From contig CP136066.1 in the NCBI GenBank assembly GCA_032622095.1, forward strand, positions 63,952,609-64,016,608: a stretch of DNA of 64,000 nucleotides. The letters are read 5' to 3'. The notes beneath the pieces were generated by a model. The model was not told the DNA's origin. It was given only the letters and a program-made list of their open reading frames with translations, and searched no databases. Below are positions 55,185-64,000 of the stretch, piece by piece. Position 1 is the first letter of the stretch. Every line of letters begins with the position of its first letter. The position numbers and the translations under genes are program-made. The stretch comes from Siphonodentalium dalli. Lineage: Eukaryota > Mollusca > Scaphopoda > Gadilida > Siphonodentaliidae.

Positions 55185-55319
55185 GTACTCAATCAGATTA
55201 AACACCCCTAAATTACAATTTCTTTGGCTTTGGGGGTAAAAAATATTTGAATCGAGTCGAGGAACCTACCCATTAAAGCTCAAAGTGATCAGATATCGAT
55301 TATTTAGGGCATTACTGTA
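55185..55319. mobile_element. Family D left end fused to a family A right end
   Basis: AAAGGTACTCAATCAGATTA, GGCTTTGGGGGTAAAAAATA and GTGATCAGATATCGATT (family D), which then switches to TTATTTAGGGCATTACTGTA (family A) at a shared TCGATTA. Confidence 0.7.
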
Positions 55320-55553
55320 TTTTTATACTCAACAGAATATATGCAACAAATGAATGAATTTGAGTCATGTATTAGTACAAAATTCACTTGAGTGTGTGCT
55401 CTATGAACGATGAAAAAAACATGGAAATTTCTAATGAAAATGAATAAATTACCATGTTGTTTGCATCGCTCATGAATCAAATTAGCGTATTTTGCACTAA
55501 TCCATGGCTCAAATTCATTCATTTGTAGCATATATTCTGTTGAGTATAAAAGG
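55319..55553. mobile_element. Inverted-repeat MITE
   Basis: TTTTTATACTCAACAGAATA...AACAAATGAATGAATTTGAG pairs with CTCAAATTCATTCATTTGTA...GTTGAGTATAAAA; arms about 44 bp, 235 bp overall. The minus ORF at 55304-55531 is an arm-to-arm read. Confidence 0.75.
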
Positions 55554-55824
55554 AAATGGTCCCATAAATGGTCAGATATAGTGTACAGTACCGCTTTAAG
55601 TATTACGAAGCACTGTGTGTCACCATGCTAAGGCTTCAGCCCTCCAGAAGTTATAAACAGAAGTGTCTAAGAGTCAACAATTAATCAACAAAAATATATC
55701 CTCAATAATTCAAAAATATTTATTCATATAAATCTATAACATTTTAACAATCATCAATGTGTAGACCATTCAGAAATAAATACAGCTTATGGGAAGATGA
55801 ATTTCTGAATGCTGACTTTTCAAT

Positions 55825-55940
55825 CAAGTCTGCAACTAGAGTGCCTATCATTTGCAGAACGAGGTCTCCAGAGGGTGAATTTAGTGATGCTATCCCGCAG
55901 TGGAATAGCATCACCAAATTCACTCTTTGGGGACCTCAGA
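55825..55940. mobile_element. Family C MITE, right-truncated
   Basis: CAAGTCTGCAACTAGAGTG left end, then a hairpin ending CTTTGGGGACCTCA at about 55938, where it stops. Confidence 0.7.
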
Positions 55941-56094
55941 GAAGTTTTACACAAACTGAACACAATAGACAAAACAAAAAAATTCAATTGTTTTTTCATT
56001 ATCGTAAAAAAGTTATCACCGGGTTTGTAAAACAACTAATGAAATTGGTGTCGCATTATGATGTATATAAGTGCAGAGAGTTCATGGTACATAA

Positions 56095-56550
56095 CAAGTC
56101 TGCACGTGTGTGTCTGTCATTTGCAGAACGAGGTCCCCAGAGGGTGAATTTAGTGACGCTACCCCGCACAGTTGGCCAGCATAACTAAATTCACTGTCTG
56201 GCGACCTCATTCTGCTTAGGCCTCATCTTATGCCCAAGTTATGGGAAGTATCTATAGCCTGAAATTAACATTGTTTTCAGATACATTTTTTCTTCTGTTC
56301 AGTTTCTATATCCCCTAATTTGCTGAAGATAAAATGCATAACCAAGGTGACTAATGGGTGAACATCACCAACTTCAACTGGGGAACTTCAATCTGATCCA
56401 ATGTCTCCAATAGCAGTTGAGACCTAATCAGAATCAGCTTCCCAGAGTCTAAATTTGGTGATGCTAGCCCACCATGCAGGATAGCATCACTAAATTCACC
56501 CTCTGGGAACCTCATTCTGCAAATGACAGACACAGTATTTTGCAGGCTTG
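56095..56550. mobile_element. Family C MITE, full length
   Basis: CAAGTCTGCACGTGTGTG left end and ATTTTGCAGGCTTG right end, with two hairpins (56122-56215; 56430-56520) and the conserved middle. Flanking 8-mers do not match clearly. Confidence 0.75.
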
Positions 56551-56740
56551 ATGCATGATTAGCCTCTGTGATATCAACGTAAGTAAATTTAAACGAAGCA
56601 TATTCGAAAGCCAAGAACAGATATTCTGATACAGCTCATTTAGAAATTATTTGTTTTCTATCACCATCATGCCACAATTGCCTACAAATTATTTATAATC
56701 CCTAAGAAAAATCAAAATGTTAATGCATACATTGTATTTT

Positions 56741-57000
56741 AAAGGCCTCTTAATTTTCGAGTCACCGATTATTATTTTCATGTTGCCTTGATATGCGGTT
56801 TTAATAACAATCTATGCCATAAAATATGATTAAAATACTATAATTCATCACCATTTGGAACATCTGTGTCTCAGAAGGTGCCAATTGAGTAATAGAAAAC
56901 AGCTGAAATCATAAAATCATTTCCACCGTTATGGCTCCCAGAATGCAACACAATTCAAACTTTATTTTCAATGGAAGGGGAAAACAACTCTTTTGGAAGA
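56741..57000. mobile_element. Family H fragment
   Basis: AAAGGCCTCTTAATTTTCGA, GCAACACAATTCAAAC and ATTTTCAATGGAAGGGGAA match parts of 13815-14280 and 8867-9340. Confidence 0.45.
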
Positions 57001-57310
57001 TATATTCAGGTTTCCGACCAGTATTATGAAAACAACCAGAATTTTGTATAATGTATAATCCAATTTAGAACCACAAATAGCATTTTTATCAATATGAATT
57101 ATAATTTGAGTGCAAACAGCTTTCTCATCACCATGTACATTGTATATCACATGAAAATTGATGCATTGGCAGGAAGATAGCCCAAAACCTAGGCTATGTC
57201 AATACCATGTAAGATGTTGATGTAAATTTATTGTATTCTATTCCTGTTATTTGCACTGTGGTGAACAATTTAGGCCAGAAATATTAATGCTTTTTTCACA
57301 AGCAATTTTG

Positions 57311-57741
57311 TTATCCCTTTCATGACTGGGGCTTCCTGAAATTTTGCCAAAAAAACCTGTGCCAATGCATTCTCTTATGTATATGCGAGTCTCCCTATGG
57401 GAGCCTCCCATTTATAAGAGAATACATTGGCTTAACAATATTTACCTTGACAGTGTAAGCCAATGCATTCTCTTATATATGCGAGTCTCCCTATGGGAGC
57501 CTCCCATTTATAAGAGAATACATTGGCTTAACAATATTTATCTTGACAGTGTAAGCCAATGCATTCTCTTATATAGGCGAGTCTCCCTATGGGAGCCTCC
57601 CATTTATAAGAGAATACATTGGCTTAACAATATTTACCTTGACAGTGTAAGCCATTGCATTCTCTTATATATGCGAGGCTCCCTATAGGAGAATGCACTG
57701 GCACATGATATTTAATGCAGTTCCCATCATGAAAGGGTTAA
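57311..57741. mobile_element. Family B2 MITE with amplified hairpin units
   Basis: The left end TTATCCCTTTCATGACTGG (TTAA mutated) and right end CATCATGAAAGGGTTAA. Inside are three full copies and one partial copy of a 96-98 bp unit (starting 57361, 57459, 57555, 57651), each carrying a GCATTCTCTTATATATGCGA hairpin and TTAACAATATTTACCTTGAC. The 114-aa plus ORF with 32-residue repeats exists because 96 is divisible by three. Confidence 0.85.
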
Positions 57742-57803
57742 AGTGAAGTGTACTGAGACTATCCACTGGGGTTTCAAAATATATGCATAGGAAATAAACT
57801 TAC

Positions 57804-57911
57804 TCGACATACAGTAACTCTCGCCTATATCTACATTTTGGCATAGTTCAGATGCCGTGTTAAACGATGTGGTTAAAATGCTTGAGGCACTCAAAATTAG
57901 TGATGGATTGC
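57804..57911 (-). CDS. Candidate internal exon, unknown gene
   Basis: On the minus strand TTTTGTTTAACAG precedes and GTAAGT follows a 108-nt, phase 1-1 segment reading NPSLILSASSILTTSFNTAS then ELCQNVDIGESYCMS. A symmetric phase-1 exon of whole-codon length with two cysteines suits a secreted or extracellular region. I found no neighbouring exon, so it is only a candidate. Confidence 0.28.
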
Positions 57912-58249
57912 CTGTTAAACAAAACATTAATTTTAATGGCCTAATCATACAGCTTTAATACTCTTGACAGGGATGTAGTGATGGGGTGCCTTTGAGATAC
58001 TTCTCCCAACAAAATTATCTATTTATATTTAATTTTTGAAAGAAGTTTTAAATCCATGAAAGTAGGAAATTAGTAAAATTCAAATTACAAATGATGATCT
58101 AAGCAATTCATTGGAATTTTTATACCTTTTTTATTGAAATAAATAAAAATTTAGTGATTCCCAAGTAAAATTATGAAAATGTCTGACTCTTAGCCTAATG
58201 TGCAACAAGGAAAACCAAATGAATGGTGATTGTCAATTTGTCAGACACT

Positions 58250-58515
58250 TTAACCCTTTCATGATGGAAGCTGCGCTGGTGCAGCATTAAAGCTCCTGTG
58301 CCATGCATTCTCTTTTAAAATGTGAGTCTCCCATAGGGATAGAGAGACCCGCATATATAAAAGAATGCACTGGCTTACAAGGTCAAGGTAAATATTGATA
58401 GGCCAATGCATTCTCTTATGTATGTGAGGCTCGGTGGGAGACTCGCATATATAAGAGAATGCATTGACACAGGGTTTTCACAAAATTCAGGAAGCTCCAG
58501 TAATGGAAGGGTTAA
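58250..58515. mobile_element. Family B2 MITE (TTAA-flanked)
   Basis: TTAACCCTTTCATGATGGAA to CTCCAGTAATGGAAGGGTTAA, two hairpins, the most complete B2 copy in the window. Confidence 0.85.
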
Positions 58516-60022
58516 CAAACACATCGCTTCTGACATAATACTTCACAAGGGAGATTATTAAATTGAATACAAAAATAGTAAACTTTATCAACCCTATCTG
58601 ATGCTCTGCATGAATAGTTTGTTAATCGTCTGTCTTATGAGTTTTTAGAACAGTTTAAAGTGATGTGGAACACTCCGATAGGCTGATCAAATAGAAATGT
58701 AGATTTAAACAAATCTTGTTTAAAAAAATCTTGTTCAAAGTAGTTATTTTTACAAATATTATAACCAAATTGACAACAAACACCATCATTCTTAGATATT
58801 AATTAAATGCAGTACCTCTTGATGGTGAAATTGTTTATCGCCAATAGATGCGTCCCGAATTGAGTAGTAAATGTTTACAATTGAGAGTAGTTCAGATTAT
58901 GTTTTCTATGGTCGAATTGCTTCAAATTTTCAACGATGTTAGTAATACATTCCTCCAGTTGGCATAGCGCCTATATACTAATTTAACAAGTACATAATAT
59001 GTCTTTAACCTAGAATTGTGTACCAGATTAATAAAATATATCTTGTACTCGAGCGATTAACATTGGAATTTTAGGAATCGGTTCAAGTTTTTGTGAATTA
59101 TGGCCGTTAAAAGCTATCTCCAAGTGAGGACATATTCAAATTAGTTATCTCCCTTGTGAAGCATTATGACAATAGCGATGTGTTTGTAAAAGTGGCGCAC
59201 ATTAATTTTCATTGTTTTTATTGTTATCTTTCACTCATTTGTTGGCCTCCCCGAGTTACATCCTTGAATCCTAATAAAATATCCTCAACACGTCCACTTG
59301 TTTGCTACAAATATCTAAATTTTTGCACACTCTTCTGTTATTTGTTGAAAAAAATAAATTATTTTAAGTTATTTATCTGTGAAGTGTATTTTTGTGAAAA
59401 GAAATCTGTGATATATTGCAATCTGATTTTTTTGATTTTTCTTAAATTTCCATTTATAGTGGGGAGCCCAGAACGAATGTCTGAAGTTACAATCATACAA
59501 CATCTGGAACCAATTCAGTCTGATTAAAACCATACTTGAACCACTTTGCGGTACAGAGTCTAGCGAAAATGGCTCTCTGTCACATTGCTATAAATAACGT
59601 CTACATGCGATCCATACAGTATAACATCACAGCCCACAAATGGATTTATGAGTGACCGATATCGCCTTTATATCTGCTGCTTCAAACTGGTGTAAACTGT
59701 TGACATTCTTGGAAATACGTACTTCAATTCACCTTGTTGGGTACTATTGGTCAATTATGGACTGTTCATATATGCTTTTAGTGTTGTCATAATCTCTAAT
59801 TTTGTGTGAAATTATCAATGCGACAGAAAATTTATTGCGCTATTTTTAGCTATGTGGCAAATCCACTGCTGTGTAGAAATTCAAACAATCGCCTGAATGG
59901 CTGCATCGCTTTGCTGATAGATGTTGTGATTGGATGACACTGAAGTAATGCTTGCTGGTGGTAATGGAAAACCGACTGATTTTCTTCAGACTCTGTACCA
60001 TGAATCGGTTTGAGTCTGGCAT
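58516..60022. other. Gene-free stretch
   Basis: Mostly AT-rich single-copy-looking sequence. A weak candidate terminal exon exists at 59461-59527 (plus) after a pyrimidine-rich tract ending CATTTATAG (GSPERMSEVTIIQHLEPIQ...stop), but there is no supporting neighbour. Confidence 0.35.
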
Positions 60023-60421
60023 TAACCCTTTACCCAACAGAAGGGCCCTGTGCCAATGCATTCTCTTATATATGCGAGTCGACCATAGGTCGCCTCGCAT
60101 ATATAAGAGAATGCATTGGCTTAACACATTAAAAATTATAAAATTGTTAAAGATTGTAAGAAAAAATGGTAAAAAGTGTTAAAAAAAGATTTTTTTTAGG
60201 CCAATGCATTCTCTTATATATGCGAGGCGACCTATGGTCGACTCGCATATATAAGAGAATGCATTGGCACAGGGTATAACTGTAACTATCACAATGTGGT
60301 CAAGGAGCCGGTTCCAATGATATCCATATTTGTATGGTTCTATTGAGACAGACCGAAGATAGTTTAGGCTGTTGAAGCTTTATTTGGCCGGTTTTGGCCG
60401 TTTTGTTGGGTAATGGGTTAA
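60023..60421. mobile_element. Family B MITE (TTAA-flanked)
   Basis: TTAACCCTTTACCCAACAGA to TTGGGTAATGGGTTAA, 399 bp, reverse of 52252-52650 and very similar to it. Confidence 0.85.
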
Positions 60422-61542
60422 TCAGACTGGAAACAATTTAATGGGTCTTTGAATATTTTAGCATACATTTAAGAAATGTATGTTGATTTGCTTATGTTCC
60501 ATTGAGTACGGATACAAGTTCGTCTGTGTGTGGAACGCAAAAGCACATACAATTTCAGACCAAATGACATACATATCTATGGAACATAACAAAATTATCA
60601 TCCATTACTTATATTTACACTCAACCGAGTCAACTGGCAGATTAAAAAAGAATTAAGCGCCCATTTCCAACATTATTCTCTTAGCTTGTTGAAAGTTGGG
60701 TCTACATAAAAATGGAACAAAATGTGCGAAACATTTTCTCTGGGATGCAATACTTCAATTTAGACATTTGAATTATTATGGTATTAGTCATATATTCAAG
60801 AGCACCCCCCCTCCCCCGGGTTAAGTGATGGGTGTATACTGATATGATTTGCATAATTCGCCAGTGAATTAGATGCCTGCTCTAAGTCGACAGTCCGCAG
60901 TTTGAAAGCAAATAAATAACGTAGTGATTTCTTTACATGAATATGATTATGTGTATAACTGATTATAGCCAGGTTCTGTACAGCTGCCAATGGGAACAGA
61001 GGAGACTGACCAATCAGGAAAAGCTTTGTAAGCAGTTTTAGCAGTTGATTGGTCCCAAGACTATAAACCTCGCCATCACTCTGCTTTGAACGTCGTTATT
61101 ATAGACCGGTATGTACCAGCGCCATTTTTGGATCTCTGATCAGAATTTTGACCGGGACTAAAATAGAACAGTGCAAGCTGATTGGCTGAAATGATTTATG
61201 TGTCGTGTACAAAAACCCAAGTTTGACTAGATTATGCCGATCTCTGGTGGAAATAAATTATCAAAACATATTATTTTGATATCCTACTTCGTATTTGTGA
61301 AGAGATATTTTAAATATGTAAACTATTTTCGCAGAACACATGGGGCAACGTTTTGTGTTTTGATAGGTATCCCCATGTTGTCTCTCCATCGTTATATTTG
61401 GATCAATGACGCAAATGACATCATCTGCTTAAGATGGCTACGGTACGTACTGGTCTCTTATGGGAGGGCACATCACAGAGTGATAGCGTCATAGTGTTTC
61501 ACATATGAGCCAGGGACAAGTCTATTTTATTTTTTAAGTCAT
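60422..61542. other. Gene-free stretch
   Basis: No exon recognised. C-rich CACCCCCCCTCCCCCGGG near 60805. The 64-aa (minus) and 86-aa (plus) ORFs show no motif. Confidence 0.4.
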
Positions 61543-61577
61543 GAACCTATGTCACTAATGTAATCTCTAACCAAAGC
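61543..61577 (-). repeat. Single inverted unit of the 55-bp satellite
   Basis: GAACCTATGTCACTAATGTA then ATCTCTAACC is the reverse complement of the satellite segment GGTTTAGAGATTACATTAGT...GACATAGGTTC. It sits about 300 bp before the array in opposite orientation. Confidence 0.75.
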
Positions 61578-61882
61578 GGTTTTGATTTAAAATTTGTTTA
61601 AAACATATATAAATGTTTGTCTGATGGGATAAACTATTGGATGAGCTGTAGAAATTCACAAAGCACATTAAAAATCAGTAATCGTTGAAAACCCATATTT
61701 ATAACTTGAATTTACATGGAAAATAGATAATGATTGCGCCCTGATTTTTAACATCAAACAAACCTCAATCATTTAATAGATGTTCGTAAAATGCATATAA
61801 TCCTTTTCACTCAAAAGTACAACAACTCCTACAACAAATATCTAGCACTTCCACTGCAGGAGTTCCAGATAGCGGCTGTCTA

Positions 61883-64000
61883 AACATCTGAAGCGAAGGT
61901 TTAGAGATTACAATAGTGACGTAGGTTCCTGACCCTGAACGTCTGAAGCGAAGGTCGAGAGATTACATTAGTGATGTAGGTTCCTGACCCTTAACGTCTG
62001 AAGCGAAGGTCGAGAGATTACATTGGTGATGTAGGTTTCTGACCCTGGACGTCTTAAGGGACAGTTTAGAGATTACATTAGTGATGTAGGTTCCTGACCC
62101 TGAATGTCTTAAATGATGGTTTAGAGATTACATTAGTGACATAGGTTCCTGGCCCTGAACGTCTGAAGCGAAGGTTTAGAGATTACTTTAATGATATAGG
62201 TTCCTGATCCTGAACGTCTGAAGCAAAGGTTGAGAGATTACATTAGTGGCGTAGGTTCCTGACCCTGAACGTCTTAAGGGACAGTTTAGAGATTACAATA
62301 GTGACGTAGGTTCCTGACCCTGAACGTCTGAAGCGAAGGTTTAGAGATTACAATAGTGACGTAGGTTCCTGACCCTGAACGTCTGAAGCGAAGGTCGAGA
62401 GATTACATTAGTGATGTAGGTTTCTGACCATGGACGTCTTAAGGGACAGTTTAGAGATTACATTAGTGATGTAGGTTTCTGACCATGGACGTCTTAAGGG
62501 ACAGTTTAGAGATTACATTAGTGATGTAGGTTCCTGACTCTGAATGTCTTAAATGATGGTTTAGAGATTACATTAGTGACATAGGTTCCTGGCCCTGAAC
62601 GTCTGAAGCGAAGGTTTAGAGATTACATTAGTGACATAGGTTCCTGATCCTGAACGTCTGAAGCAACGGTTTAGAGATTACATTAGTGGCGTAGCTTCCT
62701 GACCCTGAACGTCTTAAGGGACAGTTTAGAGATTACATTAGTGAAGTAAGTTCCTGACCCTGAACGTCTGAAGCAACGGTTTAGAGATTACATTAGTATG
62801 TAGGTTCCTGACTCTGAACGTCTTAAGGGACAGTTTAGAGATTACATTAGTGAAGTAAGTTCCTGACCCTGAAAGTCTGAAGCGACGGTTTAGAGATTAC
62901 ATTAGTATGTAGGTTCCTGACTCTGAATGTCTTAAGGGACAGTTTAGAGATTACATTAGGGAAGTAAGTTCCTGACCCTGAAAGTCTGAAGCGACGGTTT
63001 AGAGATTACATTAGTGACGTAGGTTCCTGACCCTGAACGTCTGAAGCGAAGGTTTAGAGATTACAATAGTGACGTAGGTTCCTGACCCTGAACGTCTGAA
63101 GCAAAGGTTTAGAGATTACAATAGTGACGTAGGTTCCTGACCCTGAACGTCTGAAGCAAAGGTTTAGAGATTACAATAGTGACGTAGGTTCCTGAACCCT
63201 GAACGTCTGAAGCGAAGGTTTAGAGATTACAATAGTGACGTAGGTTCCTGACCCTGAATGTCTTAAATGATGGTTTAGAGATTACATTAGTGACGTAGGT
63301 TCCTGACCCTGAATGTCTTAAATGATGGTTTAGAGATTACATTAGTGACGTAGGTTCCTGACCCTGAACGTCTGAAGCGAAGGTTTAGAGATTACAATAG
63401 TGACGTAGGTTCCTGACCCTGAACGTCTGAAGCAAAGGTTTAGAGATTACAATAGTGACGTAGGTTCCTGACCCTGAACGTCTGAAGCGAAGGTTTAGAG
63501 ATTACAATAGTGACGTAGGTTCCTGACCCTGAATGTCTGAAGCAAAGGTTTAGAGATTACAATAGTGACGTAGGTTCCTGACCCTGAACGTCTGAAGCAA
63601 AGGTTTAGAGATTACAATAGTGACGTAGGTTCCTGAACCCTGAACGTCTGAAGCGAAGGTTTAGAGATTACAATAGTGACGTAGGTTCCTGACCCTGAAT
63701 GTCTTAAATGATGGTTTAGAGATTACATTAGTGACGTAGGTTCCTGACCCTGAATGTCTTAAATGATGGTTTAGAGATTACATTAGTGACGTAGGTTCCT
63801 GACCCTGAACGTCTGAAGCGAAGGTTTAGAGATTACAATAGTGACGTAGGTTCCTGACCCTGAACGTCTGAAGCAAAGGTTTAGAGATTACAATAGTGAC
63901 GTAGGTTCCTGACCCTGAACGTCTGAAGCAAAGGTTTAGAGATTACAATAGTGACGTAGGTTCCTGAACCCTGAACGTCTGAAGCGAAGGTTTAGAGATT
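61883..64000 (+). repeat. 55-bp satellite array with variant units
   Basis: About 38 tandem copies of a 55-bp unit (GTTTAGAGATTACAATAGTG, ACGTAGGTTCCTGACCCTGA, ACGTCTGAAGCGAAG), running to the window edge. Variant classes (GAAGCGAA, GAAGCAAA, TTAAATGATG, TTAAGGGACA; CCTGAACCCTG with one extra base) are ordered, not random. Since 55 is not a multiple of three and stops occur in every frame, it is not coding. Confidence 0.95.

Noticed and set aside
57344-57688. 114-aa ORF with three near-identical 32-residue repeats
   Set aside because: The repeat unit is a 96-bp MITE hairpin unit, and the open frame follows from its length being a multiple of three.
59461-59527. Possible terminal exon after CATTTATAG reading GSPERMSEVTIIQHLEPIQ
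   Set aside because: The acceptor is plausible but the exon is short, AT-rich context makes such tracts common, and no partner exon is visible.

Overview
The window looks like intron- and transposon-dominated nuclear DNA of an invertebrate animal, most likely a mollusc. It is AT-rich. The recognisable coding exons are short, have GT-AG boundaries and animal-type products. The repeat fauna includes composite elements made of tandem core units followed by a GACA or CATA microsatellite, an architecture best known from the bivalve 'pearl' elements and related Helentron-derived elements. The species assignment is inference. I saw no bacterial operons, tRNA, rRNA or CRISPR array.

Two genes can be assembled with confidence. 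On the minus strand (16959 down to 8582) four coding exons join in phase into a 227-residue, two-pass membrane protein with a cytoplasmic-type tail carrying two PPxY motifs (PPLY, PPSY). The layout is that of TMEM174/TMEM171/TMEM51-type proteins. On the plus strand (25811 to 36587) three exons join in phase into a 187-residue, four-pass protein that I recognise as TMEM196-like. An acidic terminal exon (46181-46579) belongs to an unidentified plus-strand transcript, or may be an alternative 3' end of the TMEM196-like gene. A degenerate copy of its end lies about 0.85 kb downstream. Two further isolated candidate exons (22994-23063 plus; 57804-57911 minus) are weaker.

Nearly everything else is repeat. 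The main families (my names) are: A, palindromic mariner-like MITEs flanked by TA (CAGTAATGCCC ends); B and B2, TTAA-flanked piggyBac-like MITEs sharing an internal hairpin core; C, hairpin elements with a GAGGTCCCCAGAGGGTGAAT arm; D, about 450-bp elements with AAAGGTACTCAATC-type ends; F, elements with GGCAGAGTTCAGTCCCC ends; G, elements with CCCTTTCTATACTAAAT ends; H and I, less well-bounded dispersed repeats; and pearl-like/Helentron-type composites at 11.7-13.4 kb and 49.7-51.4 kb. Decayed coding remnants of larger transposons are visible: a MULE transposase (21.4-21.7 kb, minus), a hAT element with BED-like finger and intact 8-bp target duplication (14682-15771), a CR1/L2-like LINE reverse transcriptase (23.6-24.2 kb) and a LINE C-terminal zinc knuckle (44.5-44.8 kb, minus).

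By region: 0-8.5 kb MITEs; 8.5-17 kb the minus-strand PPxY gene with repeat-filled introns; 17-25.3 kb MITEs, a MULE and a LINE; 25.3-36.6 kb the TMEM196-like gene, with a 2.66-kb TTAA element in intron 1; 36.6-46 kb nested MITEs and a tandem triplication; 46.2-47.4 kb the acidic exon and its broken copy; 47.4-61.8 kb MITEs and pearl-like arrays; 61.9 kb to the window end a 55-bp satellite with higher-order structure that runs off the edge. The genes show no evident functional link. The most notable theme is how closely the MITEs crowd splice sites and how one hairpin core recurs inside unrelated terminal frames.
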